A DNA stretch of 64,000 nucleotides. It comes from an uncultured Croceitalea sp. Lineage in GTDB: Bacteria > Bacteroidota > Bacteroidia > Flavobacteriales > Flavobacteriaceae. Of this stretch, positions 1 through 8,439 are shown one piece after another. The DNA lies in NCBI GenBank assembly GCA_947494805.1, contig CANLWK010000001.1, positions 992,001 through 1,056,000 of the forward strand, written 5' to 3'. Made by a program: the position numbers and the translations under genes. Within the stretch, counting starts at the first letter, position 1. Every line of letters begins with the position of its first letter. The notes beneath the pieces are model-generated. The model was not told the origin of the DNA, did no database searches, and was given only the letters and a program-made list of their open reading frames with translations.

Positions 1-1
1 A

Positions 2-148
2 ATATCTGACAAGGCAAAAGCTGCGATTGAAAAAGTAGCTGCGGCCCAAGGGTTTGATTACGTTATTGATGCCTCACAGGGCGGAGGACTTATCGTAGCA
101 AAAGGTAAAGATTTATTGGCAGACGTAAAGGTCGAGCTAGGTTTCTAA
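2..148 (+). CDS. OmpH/Skp family periplasmic chaperone, C-terminal end (partial)
   Basis: Open frame entering from the left edge and ending in TAA at 146-148; 48 residues remain. The tail has a lysine/alanine-rich helix, then a strand-like stretch containing FDYVIDASQGGGLIVA and ending in VKVELGF. This is the typical C-terminus of Skp/OmpH proteins, which chaperone outer-membrane proteins in the periplasm. In Bacteroidota, ompH genes usually follow bamA and precede murI, which is the order seen here. The N-terminus and signal peptide lie outside the window, so assignment rests on the tail and synteny. A strong terminator follows directly. Confidence 0.75.
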   Translation: MSDKAKAAIEKVAAAQGFDYVIDASQGGGLIVAKGKDLLADVKVELGF

Positions 149-170
149 TCGAAATATACCTAAAAAATAG

Positions 171-210
171 ACCGCCGGTTACTATATACCATAGTGGCCG
201 GCGGTTTTTT
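171..210 (+). terminator. Rho-independent terminator after ompH-like gene
   Basis: Perfect 8-bp GC-rich stem ACCGCCGG (171-178) / CCGGCGGT (198-205), with extra inner pairing ACTAT/ATAGT, followed by a T-run at 205-210. It separates the chaperone gene from murI and shows that murI cannot start inside the hairpin. Confidence 0.9.
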
Positions 211-220
211 ATATTTGAAC

Positions 221-1003
221 ATGGATAACCCAATTGGGATTTTTGACTCTGGTGTTGGTGGAACTTCCATTTGGAAAGCTATACATCAGTTGTTGCCAAA
301 TGAACAAACTATCTATTTGGCAGATAGTAAAAATGCTCCTTACGGAGAAAAGACCAAAAATGAAATTCTTGAGTTAAGTATCAAGAATACAGAGTTCTTG
401 CTCAATGGGAATTGTAAGTTAATTGTAGTGGCCTGCAATACAGCTACGACCAACGCGATTGATTTTTTACGTACTAGCTACAAAGTGCCCTTTATAGGTA
501 TCGAACCTGCAATTAAACCTGCTGCTTTGCAAACCAAAACAAAGAAAGTTGGGGTGTTGGCCACTAAGGGAACCCTTTCAAGCAGCCTTTTTCATAGCAC
601 ATCAAGGTTATATGCCGAGGGCATAGAAGTTATTGAACAAGAAGGGCAGGGCTTGGTCGAGTTGATTGAAGCAGGTAAGGTAAACTCCCAAGAAATTAAG
701 AGTTTGCTTCAAAACTACCTACAGCCCATGCTAAAGGCAAATGTTGACTGTTTGGTATTGGGTTGCACTCATTATCCCTATTTGATCAAAACACTTCGTG
801 AATTATTGCCCGATACTGTCAAAATTATTGATTCAGGTGAGGCGGTGGCAAGACAGACCAAAGCAGTTCTTGAAAAACATGGTATTCGAAATGTTGGTTC
901 AAAGGTGCCCCAGGAAAATGTATTCTATTCGAACAGCGATATTTCTGTGTTGAAGGGGCTACTAGGCGAAGGAAGCCACAAAGTACAATATTTAGATTTT
1001 TAA
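221..1003 (+). CDS. murI: Glutamate racemase
   Basis: 260 residues. Interconverts L- and D-glutamate in the cytoplasm, supplying D-Glu for peptidoglycan. The N-terminal GIFDSGVGG motif (about residues 6-14) and the two catalytic cysteines, C72 in ACNTATTNA and C182 in LGCTHYP, are present, and length is normal for the family. The ATG at 221 is chosen; an upstream in-frame GTG at 194 lies inside the terminator hairpin and would add nine atypical residues. MurI follows ompH in many Flavobacteriaceae. It converges with folA, 24 nt away. Confidence 0.96.
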   Translation: MDNPIGIFDSGVGGTSIWKAIHQLLPNEQTIYLADSKNAPYGEKTKNEILELSIKNTEFLLNGNCKLIVVACNTATTNAIDFLRTSYKVPFIGIEPAIKPAALQTKTKKVGVLATKGTLSSSLFHSTSRLYAEGIEVIEQEGQGLVELIEAGKVNSQEIKSLLQNYLQPMLKANVDCLVLGCTHYPYLIKTLRELLPDTVKIIDSGEAVARQTKAVLEKHGIRNVGSKVPQENVFYSNSDISVLKGLLGEGSHKVQYLDF

Positions 1004-1027
1004 GCACCTCATTCCAGAAAGCTAAAA

Positions 1028-1522
1028 CTAGCCTTTCCGTAGATAGGTCAAATACGTAAAATCATATTTGTGCAGGTCGTCTTTTGGGTGGTATTCTTCA
1101 TACACCAATTCCCATATGTCGTCATTGATTTCTGGAAAAAACGTATCTGCCTTAACTTCGGCATGTACACGTGTCAGTTCTATTTTAGTTGCAATGGACA
1201 TGGCCTGTTTGTATATTTGGCCACCACCAATTATGTATACCTGTCGATCGTTTTTAGTGTAGGCAACGGCATCTTCAAGTGAGTGTTTGATGATACAATC
1301 AAATTTTGGTTGATAAGCGCTATCTCTTGTGATGACAATATGTTCACGATTGGGCAACGCTTTAGGGAAGCTCTCCAATGTCTTTCGTCCCATGATAATT
1401 TTATGTCCGGTTGTCAGTTGTTTAAACCTTTTGAAGTCATCGGGTAAGTGCCATGGTAAATCGTTGTTAATACCAAGTGCATTGTTTTCTGCTGCTGCAG
1501 CTATGATGGTGAGTTCGTTCAC
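1028..1522 (-). CDS. folA: Dihydrofolate reductase
   Basis: 164 residues. Reduces dihydrofolate to tetrahydrofolate with NADPH, regenerating the cofactor oxidised by thymidylate synthase (thyA lies at 10.4 kb). Seen: the N-terminal AAAAENNALGINNDLPWHLP block, the NADPH-binding IIMGRKTLESFP motif and the later YIIGGGQIYKQA motif, all in family order. The start is GTG at 1522, overlapping the TGA of the upstream 2TM gene in a GTGA arrangement, so the two are probably translationally coupled. An AGAGGAG purine run sits directly at the junction. Confidence 0.95.
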   Translation of the reverse strand: MNELTIIAAAAENNALGINNDLPWHLPDDFKRFKQLTTGHKIIMGRKTLESFPKALPNREHIVITRDSAYQPKFDCIIKHSLEDAVAYTKNDRQVYIIGGGQIYKQAMSIATKIELTRVHAEVKADTFFPEINDDIWELVYEEYHPKDDLHKYDFTYLTYLRKG

Positions 1523-1908
1523 TCCTCTTTTTTTTTGTTGACTTTTGAAAGCGGGAAATCCGTTTCAATCTCTTTTTGAATTTCTGAAATACGCTGTTTT
1601 TGTTTGGCTACCAGTTTTTCACGTTGGCTCCTTTCCCAATCTTTTCCCATAAAACGATACGTCACAAATACGTTAAAGGCATGAACAACAAATAAGAACG
1701 CCCAAACCGTAATTGCCCAGATAAACCAATCGTACTGTTCTTGATACTTTAAAATCTTATTGATAAGAACCAAAAAAATACTGCCTATCAAGAATATCAC
1801 AAAATGTGAAAACAAACGTTTCTTCTGCTTTATACGTTGCTGTGCATTTTCGAGCAATTCGTGTTGTTCTTGGTCAACTTCAGTTTTAGCTTTGTTCTTA
1901 AAAAACAT
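1519..1908 (-). CDS. 2TM domain-containing membrane protein
   Basis: 129 residues from the ATG at 1908. A lysine-rich amphipathic start (KTEVDQEQHELLENAQQRIKQ) precedes two hydrophobic segments (roughly residues 32-50 and 62-84) and a charged coiled C-terminal tail ending in lysine and glutamate. This matches the 2TM family of Bacteroidota, whose function is unknown; its members often lie beside folA or transcriptional regulators. A second in-frame ATG at 1947 would add 13 residues but gives a start unlike the family. It is the first gene of a two-gene operon with folA (4-nt overlap) and diverges from the aminotransferase. Confidence 0.8.
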   Translation of the reverse strand: MFFKNKAKTEVDQEQHELLENAQQRIKQKKRLFSHFVIFLIGSIFLVLINKILKYQEQYDWFIWAITVWAFLFVVHAFNVFVTYRFMGKDWERSQREKLVAKQKQRISEIQKEIETDFPLSKVNKKKEE

Positions 1909-1963
1909 TACAACTAGGTTCTTATCTTTAACAACAAAGATAAACATTGCAATTAGCGCTGAA

Positions 1964-3049
1964 ATGCAACACCTAAGAAAAAAATTTCCCGTAGTGAACC
2001 ATCACATCTATGCAAATACAGCTGCAAGCGGATTACTATCTGATGATCTGATGGAATGGCGCCAAGAACATGATTTGGATTTTTTGATTGGTGGTAGTGA
2101 AGTGAAAGGACGGGCCAACACAATGCTTTCAGAAACAAGGGGAGTGGTTGCCGATTTTTTTAATTGTTCAAAAGATAATACGGTCCTGATACCAAACTTT
2201 ACGATTGGGCTTAACCTACTGCTTGAAGGGTTGGGCCAAAAGGAAAAAGTGTTATTGCTTGAGGGTGACTATCCATCACTGAACTGGCCTTTTGAAAGCA
2301 GGAGTTTCGAAATTAAATATGTTCCCATTTCCAAAGCATTGGAGACAGAAATCTATGAAGCCGTAAGTGAAAACGGAATTACGGTCTTGGCACTGAGTGT
2401 CGTGCAATGGTTGAACGGAATCAAAATCGACCTTGAGTTTCTGAAAAAATTAAAGGTGGAATTTCCCAATCTCTTGATTATTGCTGATGGAACCCAATTC
2501 TTGGGGACATCAGATTTTGATTTTTCTGAGTCTGCAATCGACCTTTTAGGTGCAAGTGCGTACAAGTGGTTGTTGTCTGGTTATGGCAATGGATTGATGC
2601 TTATTAAAGAAGAAGCTAAAAAGCGTTTTGACCTGAAGTCTAAAGGTTATGGATCCGGACGTAATATGGTGGCATATGACAACAAAAGAACGTTTGGCAA
2701 ACGATTGGAGCCAGGGCATTTGGACACATTGAATTTTGGGAGTCTTCAATTTTCATTGGATTTTTTAAAGAAAATAGGTCTAAACGCCATCGAAACACAT
2801 TTACAAGATCTGTCAAAGACAGCGAAAGCCAATTTCATGGAATTAGGACTTTTAGAAGGTGCCGTAGATGCACGTGAATGCCACAGTACCATATTTAATA
2901 TTAGAGCAGATCAAAAAGTTTTTGATAAACTTTCACATGAAAATGTAGTTTGTGCCCAACGCGGTGACGGAATTCGACTTAGTTTTCACATTTACAATAC
3001 GATAGCCGAAATCGAGGCGGTCACAAATATTCTTAAAAAATTGAAATAG
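1964..3049 (+). CDS. Aminotransferase class V-fold PLP-dependent enzyme
   Basis: 361 residues from ATG 1964; longer in-frame versions would read antisense through the divergent 2TM gene. Seen: the ANTAASGLLS N-terminal substrate loop, the aspartate-containing IADGTQFLGT segment and K201 in GASAYKWLLSGYG, the expected Schiff-base lysine for PLP. The family includes cysteine desulfurases, kynureninase-like enzymes and C-S lyases such as EgtE. There is no SufS/IscS active-site cysteine loop, so a desulfurase is unlikely. Substrate unknown. It lies on the opposite strand about 2.9 kb from egtB/egtD, so a link with that pathway is only speculative. Confidence 0.85.
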   Translation: MQHLRKKFPVVNHHIYANTAASGLLSDDLMEWRQEHDLDFLIGGSEVKGRANTMLSETRGVVADFFNCSKDNTVLIPNFTIGLNLLLEGLGQKEKVLLLEGDYPSLNWPFESRSFEIKYVPISKALETEIYEAVSENGITVLALSVVQWLNGIKIDLEFLKKLKVEFPNLLIIADGTQFLGTSDFDFSESAIDLLGASAYKWLLSGYGNGLMLIKEEAKKRFDLKSKGYGSGRNMVAYDNKRTFGKRLEPGHLDTLNFGSLQFSLDFLKKIGLNAIETHLQDLSKTAKANFMELGLLEGAVDARECHSTIFNIRADQKVFDKLSHENVVCAQRGDGIRLSFHIYNTIAEIEAVTNILKKLK

Positions 3050-3143
3050 TTTCAACTAAATAAGAAAATTCCTTCGTTTTTTTTGCTAAAGTGCATACTT
3101 TATCACAGCTATTTTAATAAAATGATAAATCGTACTTAACCTA

Positions 3144-3174
3144 TTGACTATTAACCGTTTTATATATTGCTTTG
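3144..3174 (+). promoter_or_regulatory. Probable Bacteroidota-type promoter for the 3206 gene
   Basis: TTG at 3144-3146, a 20-nt spacer, then TTGCTTTG at 3167-3174, close to the TTG...TAnnTTTG consensus of the Bacteroidota major sigma factor. The implied start is about 20-25 nt before the ATG at 3206. Pattern match only. Confidence 0.4.
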
Positions 3175-3205
3175 TTGCGTATTTAAACATGAAAATTAGT
3201 TTACC

Positions 3206-3502
3206 ATGGCAATAAAGAAACAATACCTTAAAAGTAAGCCGGTTTGTAAAGTTACCTTTACCGTACCTGCAGAAGAAGCAAAAAAAGTAGCTGTTGTTGG
3301 TGATTTCAACAACTGGAACCCAAAAGGGAGCGTGCTTAAAAAATTAAAGAACGGAACATTTAAAGGTACATTTGACCTTCCAAAAGAAAACACCTATGAA
3401 TTCCGTTATCTAGTTGACAACACGTATATCAACGATACTGAAGCAGATCGCTACCAGTGGAACGATTACGCCGGTACAGAGAATGCTGTATTAGAATTGT
3501 AA
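3206..3502 (+). CDS. Small isoamylase early-set (CBM48/AMPK-beta-like) protein
   Basis: 98 residues, essentially one immunoglobulin-like early-set domain. Seen: an initial KPVCKVTFTVP strand, then the glycogen-binding signature VAVVGDFNNWNPKGSVLKKL and a C-terminal YEFRYLVDNTYINDTEADRY, as in the glycogen-binding domain of AMPK beta and branching enzymes. No catalytic domain is attached. Stand-alone early-set proteins of about 100 residues are common in Flavobacteriaceae; an alpha-glucan or regulatory binding role is inferred from fold only. It is monocistronic, with its own promoter and terminator. Confidence 0.85.
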   Translation: MAIKKQYLKSKPVCKVTFTVPAEEAKKVAVVGDFNNWNPKGSVLKKLKNGTFKGTFDLPKENTYEFRYLVDNTYINDTEADRYQWNDYAGTENAVLEL

Positions 3503-3504
3503 CA

Positions 3505-3535
3505 CCCCAATTTGACCGTTGGGGAATTTTTATTC
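3505..3535 (+). terminator. Rho-independent terminator
   Basis: CCCCAA (3505-3510) / TTGGGG (3519-3524) stem with an 8-nt loop, then AATTTTTATT. It ends the early-set gene and reaches into the 3' end of the convergent DUF427 gene (ends at 3530). Confidence 0.8.
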
Positions 3536-3811
3536 CTCAATGGTCACACCTTTCCAAAAGGCTATCTTTCCTTTAATGGTTCTTGCCAGTTCACTTGTTT
3601 CTGGATAGTACCAAGCTGCGTCGGTATTTTCCTTTCCATCAACGGCTACCGTATAGTAAGATGCCTTACCCTTCCAAGGGCAGGTAGTATGTGTGCTACT
3701 TGGCTTAAAAAATTCCTTTTTTATACTCTCCGCTGGAAAATAATGGTTGTTTTCAATGACCACAGTGTCATTACTTTCTGCAATTACCGTATTGTTCCAA
3801 ATGGCTTTCAT
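3530..3811 (-). CDS. DUF427 domain-containing protein
   Basis: 93 residues covering a whole DUF427 domain: MKAIWNNTVIAES at the start, the FKPSSTHTTCPWKGKASYY core with the conserved CPWKG, then AAWYYPETSELARTIKGKIAFW. The biochemical role of the family is not established. Its ATG overlaps the egtD stop (ATGA, 3808-3811), making it the third gene of an egtB-egtD-DUF427 operon, so its product probably works with or follows that pathway. The overlap makes the start certain. Confidence 0.85.
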   Translation of the reverse strand: MKAIWNNTVIAESNDTVVIENNHYFPAESIKKEFFKPSSTHTTCPWKGKASYYTVAVDGKENTDAAWYYPETSELARTIKGKIAFWKGVTIEE

Positions 3812-4782
3812 CGTATGTCTTTTTTAAAAATATAGTTTTTGTAATAATCTTCATCGTCGCTAAATTGAGCATGTACGGTTAAGCCCGCTTCATTGGCCAA
3901 CCATTGTACCACTTCATCATTATACTTTTGCGATATTTCAGTGTGTATGGTTTCCCAAGGACGAAACTCGAGCTGTAGTTCTAAAGCTTCAATGCTGACT
4001 TTTTGTAGTTCTTTTGAGACCAAATAGCTTTTTGCCGTTCCGGTTTCCGGGTCGTAAACTTCCCAATGCAAGAATTTGTCCAAATCAAAATTTCCACCCA
4101 ATTCGGTATTTATTCGAGTTAAAATGTTCTTGTTAAAGGCTTCTGTTATACCTGTCTTGTCATTATATGCATCTAAGATGGTCTGCGGATTTTTCTTTTG
4201 GTCAAATCCCATAAAAATTAAATCATCGCTATTGATGACCGCCCGTAACTGTTTCAAAAAGTCAATGGCCTGCAGATGCAACAAATTACCGATGTTTGAA
4301 CCCAAGAACAAGATGACTTTTTTTCGTGTCGTATCGCTGCCGATATCTGCTAAGGTGTCAAAATAAGTACCTTGTAAGGTGTTAATGGTTACTGCCGGTA
4401 GCTCTTTGCTTATAGCAGATGCCAGCTGGTCCAATGCGTTTTGGCTGATGTCTATCGGGCGGTAGTCAAATTCAATCTTGCTATCAAGAAAATGCTGTAG
4501 CAGAATTTTGGTTTTTTTACCGTCACCTGCGCCCAGTTCAAACATACTAAAAGCCTTCTGATCAGCATAAAAAACATTGCCAATGGCTTGTTTGTGCTTC
4601 TGTAAGATATCAAATTCGCAATCGGTAAGATAGTACTCCGGCATGGCCATAATGTCTTGAAAGAGCTTATCACCGATGACATCATAAAAATATTTTGAAG
4701 ACAGATATTTGGGAAAGGTCGTTAGACCATCATAAACCTCTTGCTCAAACTGAGTTCTAAGGGTAGTCGTTTTCTGTTGCAT
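3808..4782 (-). CDS. egtD: L-histidine N-alpha-methyltransferase
   Basis: 324 residues, the usual EgtD length. Transfers three methyl groups from SAM to the histidine alpha-amino group to make hercynine, the first step of ergothioneine synthesis. Seen: the N-terminal FPKYLSSKYFYDVIGDKLFQ block, SAM-binding FELGAGDGKKTKILL, FLGSNIGNL, and the C-terminal SQKYNDEVVQWLANEAGL segment typical of DUF2260/EgtD proteins. It lies 16 nt downstream of egtB and overlaps DUF427. Related methyltransferases could act on other amino acids, but pairing with egtB supports histidine. Confidence 0.9.
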   Translation of the reverse strand: MQQKTTTLRTQFEQEVYDGLTTFPKYLSSKYFYDVIGDKLFQDIMAMPEYYLTDCEFDILQKHKQAIGNVFYADQKAFSMFELGAGDGKKTKILLQHFLDSKIEFDYRPIDISQNALDQLASAISKELPAVTINTLQGTYFDTLADIGSDTTRKKVILFLGSNIGNLLHLQAIDFLKQLRAVINSDDLIFMGFDQKKNPQTILDAYNDKTGITEAFNKNILTRINTELGGNFDLDKFLHWEVYDPETGTAKSYLVSKELQKVSIEALELQLEFRPWETIHTEISQKYNDEVVQWLANEAGLTVHAQFSDDEDYYKNYIFKKDIR

Positions 4783-4798
4783 ATGTTGTTTGTCGTAG

Positions 4799-5959
4799 TT
4801 ATCTGGCTAACCTTAAACCAGTGAATTGCCATCTCAAGTGAGGGTGAAAAAAGTTTCGGTACGTATGTCGGGTATGTTTTTCAGGGGTAGCAATGGAGCC
4901 GCCTCGTAGCACCTTTTGATTGACCATAAACTTGCCGTTATATTCACCCAGTGCGCCATCGGCCTTTTGATAGTTGGGGTAGGGTAGGTAGGCACTTTCG
5001 GTCCATTCCCATCGCTTGCCCCAATTAAAATATGCTTGTGCGACCTCCCATTCAAATTCGGTGGGCAATCGAAGACCGCACCATTGCGCAAAGGCAAAAG
5101 CTTCAAAGTAAGAGACATGTGCCAAAGGAGCATCCGAGTTCAACTTTTGCAATCCATTATAGGTGTAACAATGCCATTCGTCAGCAATATGGTGCCAATA
5201 CATGGGGCATTCGATGTGGTTCTGGTTTACCCAATCCCATCCTTCAGCATGCCAGAGCTCATGTCTTTGATAGCCTCCATCAGAAATGAATGCGACAAAC
5301 TCTTTGTTGGTGATCAATTTGTTAGCTATTTCAAAATCATTTAGGTACACTTTGTGCCTTCCCAATTCGTTGTCATAGCAGAAGTTCTCAGAATGATGGC
5401 CAATCTCGTAAATACCTTGCTCAACACAGATCCAGTCTTTTTGATGGTCCTCGACAGGATAATCTTGAATAGTTTCTGAATACTTGGGAAGCAAAGGATT
5501 ATTTCCCAGGATATATTTGATATCGGTCAATAGCAGTTCTTGGTGCTGTTTTTCATGATGGATACCGATTTCCAATAAATCATACAGTTCTTTAGAAGGG
5601 TCCCCTTCAAAAAGCCTTGTAATGGCCGCAGTAACATATGCTCGGTATTCGTAAACTTTTTGAACCGAAGGGCGACTCATATTACCTCGGTCAGAACGCA
5701 CTACCCGTTTGCCCACGGTCTCATAGTAGCTATTGAAGACAAAAGAAAAATCCGTATCAAAAAGGGTATAGTTTTTCGCATGGCTTTTAAGAATAAACTC
5801 TTCGAAAAACCAAGTAGTATGCCCTAAATGCCATTTGGGCGGACTCACATCAACAACAGGTTGTACCACATAATCTTCGATTTCAAGGGGCTCGCAGAGC
5901 TGTTCAGATTTTTTTCGGGTTTCAATGAAAAAATCCAACAGTTTGTCGGTAAGAATCAT
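4799..5959 (-). CDS. egtB: Ergothioneine biosynthesis protein EgtB (sulfoxide synthase)
   Basis: 386 residues. A non-heme iron enzyme that joins hercynine to a thiol with O2, forming a C-S bond and sulfoxide. Seen: an N-terminal DinB-like helical domain with iron-ligand candidates H47 (in HLGHTTWFFEEF) and H135/H139 (in HHEKQHQELL), then a formylglycine-generating-enzyme-like domain with GLRLPTEFEWEVA, VLRGGS and the terminal RNFFHPHLRWQFTGLRLA. No egtA (gamma-glutamylcysteine) or egtC gene lies nearby, so this EgtB may use cysteine directly, as reported for some non-actinobacterial enzymes; that is inference. First gene of the egtB-egtD-DUF427 operon. Confidence 0.92.
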   Translation of the reverse strand: MILTDKLLDFFIETRKKSEQLCEPLEIEDYVVQPVVDVSPPKWHLGHTTWFFEEFILKSHAKNYTLFDTDFSFVFNSYYETVGKRVVRSDRGNMSRPSVQKVYEYRAYVTAAITRLFEGDPSKELYDLLEIGIHHEKQHQELLLTDIKYILGNNPLLPKYSETIQDYPVEDHQKDWICVEQGIYEIGHHSENFCYDNELGRHKVYLNDFEIANKLITNKEFVAFISDGGYQRHELWHAEGWDWVNQNHIECPMYWHHIADEWHCYTYNGLQKLNSDAPLAHVSYFEAFAFAQWCGLRLPTEFEWEVAQAYFNWGKRWEWTESAYLPYPNYQKADGALGEYNGKFMVNQKVLRGGSIATPEKHTRHTYRNFFHPHLRWQFTGLRLAR

Positions 5960-6020
5960 GTAAGATATTTTACTTTAAAGATAAAGAATTATGTTCGGGA
6001 TGAAGGGCTTTAACGTTCTT

Positions 6021-7514
6021 TTAAGCTAAATCATAAACGGGCAGGTTAAAACTGAAAGCCGTTCCCTCATTGGGTTTGCTCAATACTTTGATGCTTGCAT
6101 TGTGCAATTCCATAATCTTTTTGACAATGGCTAGACCAAGTCCGGCGCCTTCTTTTTGCTGTCCCGTTTTGGTTTGACGGTAACGCTCAAAAATAAGAGC
6201 CTGGTTTTCTTGCTGAATCCCCGGTCCAGAATCTTTGATAGTGATTTCTACGTTCTGTTTGTTTGGTACAATGCGAACGATTACCTCTCCGTTTTCCGGG
6301 GTAAATTTCAAAGCATTGTCCATCAAATTTTGAATGGCACGCTCAACCAATGAGATATCTGCAAAAACCAATGGAATGCCCTCAACCATTTCAAGTTTAA
6401 GATTGATGTTTTTTTGCTGTGCCAATACTTGATAGTTACGATGTACATCGTTGGCCAGTTCGCTAATTAAAAAGGGCTCCCTTTGAGGTTCTATTTGATT
6501 GGCCTCTAACTTTGAGTATTCAAACAGTTGTGAGATAAGTTTCGCCAAGCGCTCACCACTGGCATTAATGGTGTTCAAATACTCGGCACGTTGCTGTGGT
6601 GCCAGTTCTGCATCTTTCATTTGCAGGGTTTCAATATACCCCTGAATAATAGCTAACGGTGTGCGCAGGTCGTGCGAAATATTGGCTATCAGTTCCCGGC
6701 GAATATCTTCTAAGGATTTTATTCTTTCAATATCGTGGAGTATGGTATCGGCCATTTCATTGTATGTAGTGGTCACCCCGGCCAAATCACTTTTTTCGGC
6801 ATTTTTAATACGATATTTGAGGTCCCCTTGTTGAAAGCGTTTTGCGGCATAGACAAGTTCACGTAGGTTTTTGGTCAGGTACCATACCGATAGAATGCCG
6901 AGCAATGCAGCGAACAATAAGGTAACCAAAGAAGTGCCCAGGCCCAGTTTAAGGGCATAACTTCCGAACAGGAGTTCTCTGGTGTTGAGGTATTCCTCTC
7001 CCGCCAGAATGATATAGATATAGCCTTCCTTGCCTCCTTTTTGAAACTTTGCTGCTGAAAACACCTGTTTATTTTCAATATTTTTTGGGTCGTCGCCAAG
7101 AATATATCCTTCGCCATTAGAAGCGATAAATTCTTTTATGGGCGCAAGTGCCACTTGCTTTTGGTTGGTCTCTGGCGCATCATGATCTAAAACAACAGAG
7201 TATTGTACATTACCGTTCATATCTAACAGATACACCTCAATGGCTCGGTTGACGGCCATCATGTCGTGCATGATGTCACCGAAGAGGGCTTTGTTCACTG
7301 TTCCAGAAGAATCAATCGGACTTTCATCAACAAATTTTTCGTCAATCAGGTCTTGGGCCAAATTGGCATGTAACCTCTGGGTCGTTTCGTAGAAATAATT
7401 GTTCGATAAATAAATTGTGGCAATGGTATAACCTAATCCTGCAAGGATTAGAATGGTCAGAAATGAGAATACCAGTTTTCTGATAAGTCGGTTAGATAGT
7501 ATGGCTTTGTTCAT
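6021..7514 (-). CDS. Two-component sensor histidine kinase (OmpR-system type)
   Basis: 497 residues. Topology: TM1 about 13-36, a periplasmic sensor segment of about 150 residues, TM2 about 186-212, a HAMP linker, a HisKA domain with phospho-acceptor H281 (ISHDLRTPLAII), and a HATPase domain with N-box NLMDNALKF, DSGPGI and GAGLGLAIVKK. All catalytic motifs are intact. Its ATG overlaps the regulator stop by 4 nt, so the two are co-translated. The stimulus is unknown; the periplasmic part resembles none I recognise. The pair is divergent from the repeat lipoprotein gene, a possible target. Confidence 0.93.
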   Translation of the reverse strand: MNKAILSNRLIRKLVFSFLTILILAGLGYTIATIYLSNNYFYETTQRLHANLAQDLIDEKFVDESPIDSSGTVNKALFGDIMHDMMAVNRAIEVYLLDMNGNVQYSVVLDHDAPETNQKQVALAPIKEFIASNGEGYILGDDPKNIENKQVFSAAKFQKGGKEGYIYIILAGEEYLNTRELLFGSYALKLGLGTSLVTLLFAALLGILSVWYLTKNLRELVYAAKRFQQGDLKYRIKNAEKSDLAGVTTTYNEMADTILHDIERIKSLEDIRRELIANISHDLRTPLAIIQGYIETLQMKDAELAPQQRAEYLNTINASGERLAKLISQLFEYSKLEANQIEPQREPFLISELANDVHRNYQVLAQQKNINLKLEMVEGIPLVFADISLVERAIQNLMDNALKFTPENGEVIVRIVPNKQNVEITIKDSGPGIQQENQALIFERYRQTKTGQQKEGAGLGLAIVKKIMELHNASIKVLSKPNEGTAFSFNLPVYDLA

Positions 7515-8215
7515 AGTTCTTCATTGAATTTGTAACCCACGCCCCAAGTGGTCAATATATAGGTAGGGTTGCTCATGTCAGGTTCAATTTTTGACCGTAA
7601 TCTATTGATATGCGAGTTTACGGTATGCTCATATCCTTTAAAATCATAACCCCAGATAAGGTTCAATAATTTGGTGCGGTCATAACTTTTCCCCGGATTA
7701 GAGGAGAGTAGTACCAAAAGCTCGAACTCTTTTGGTGACAATTCTACCTTAGCGCCACCTAATAATACCTTACGCATATCTATATCCACGGATAAATTAC
7801 CAAATTGCATGATTTGCTGCACAGGTGTAGTGTTCTCAGTTTTCTGAACCATCTTTTGTCTTCTAAAAATAGCCTTCACCCGAGCAATAAACTCACGCAC
7901 ACTAAAAGGTTTGGTCAAATAATCATCAGCACCCACTTCTAGCCCCAATACTTTGTCAATCTCTTCAGACTTGGCGGTTAGCATAATTATGGGTGATTTA
8001 ATGTTGTTTGCCCTAATCTTTTGGCAAACTTCAATACCGTCCATTTCGGGCAACATAATGTCCAATATGATCAAGTCGGGAACCAACTCAATGGCAGCGC
8101 GAAGGCCTAGGTCACCTCGCTCAGCAGAAACCACATTGCAATGCAAATCTTTTAGGTGTATTTCAAGCAAATGGATGATTTCCGGGTCATCTTCAATAAT
8201 CAATACGTTCTTCAT
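7511..8215 (-). CDS. OmpR-family response regulator
   Basis: 234 residues from ATG 8215 (a TTG six bases upstream is also in frame but poorer). Receiver domain with acidic pair EDD (8-10), phospho-acceptor D52 in LIILDIMLPEMDG and the switch lysine in DDYLTKPFS; the C-terminal winged helix contains LSPKEFELLVLLSSNPGKSYDRTKLL and a closing TTWGVGYKF. A DNA-binding regulator partnered with the downstream kinase (ATGA overlap). PhoB/ResD-like architecture; regulon unknown. Confidence 0.94.
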   Translation of the reverse strand: MKNVLIIEDDPEIIHLLEIHLKDLHCNVVSAERGDLGLRAAIELVPDLIILDIMLPEMDGIEVCQKIRANNIKSPIIMLTAKSEEIDKVLGLEVGADDYLTKPFSVREFIARVKAIFRRQKMVQKTENTTPVQQIMQFGNLSVDIDMRKVLLGGAKVELSPKEFELLVLLSSNPGKSYDRTKLLNLIWGYDFKGYEHTVNSHINRLRSKIEPDMSNPTYILTTWGVGYKFNEEL

Positions 8216-8348
8216 CGGCAACGAAATAAAAGGTAAACTATCACGAAAAGTTCACAACGGTCTACAAACTATGAGTGAGTAATGGGTGTAAAGTCGTTGA
8301 AAAGGACAAATTCTTGCAAAAAATCTTAAGAATAATTTATAAACAGCT

Positions 8349-8379
8349 AAAAATCAACGGATAATAAAAGTTGATTTTT
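8349..8379. repeat. Perfect 10-bp inverted repeat in a divergent intergenic region
   Basis: AAAAATCAAC (8349-8358) and GTTGATTTTT (8370-8379) are exact reverse complements with an 11-nt spacer. It looks like a terminator stem but lies between two divergent genes (regulator at 8215, lipoprotein at 8440), where no transcript should end. It could be an operator or a 5' UTR hairpin of the lipoprotein mRNA. Confidence 0.6.
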
Positions 8380-8439
8380 CTGTGATACTTCTGTTACAGC
8401 TCAAGGGTTTCTTTGTCTCAAACTTAAAAACAAGAAACG

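Noticed and set aside
194-220. Upstream GTG start extending murI
   Set aside because: It lies within the terminator hairpin and adds residues with no counterpart in glutamate racemases.
1964-3049. EgtE assignment for the class V aminotransferase-fold gene
   Set aside because: The fold fits, but the gene is on the opposite strand, separated by another transcription unit, with no specific motif readable.
3512-3835. 107-codon plus-strand frame
   Set aside because: Fully antisense to DUF427 and the end of egtD, both supported by homology.
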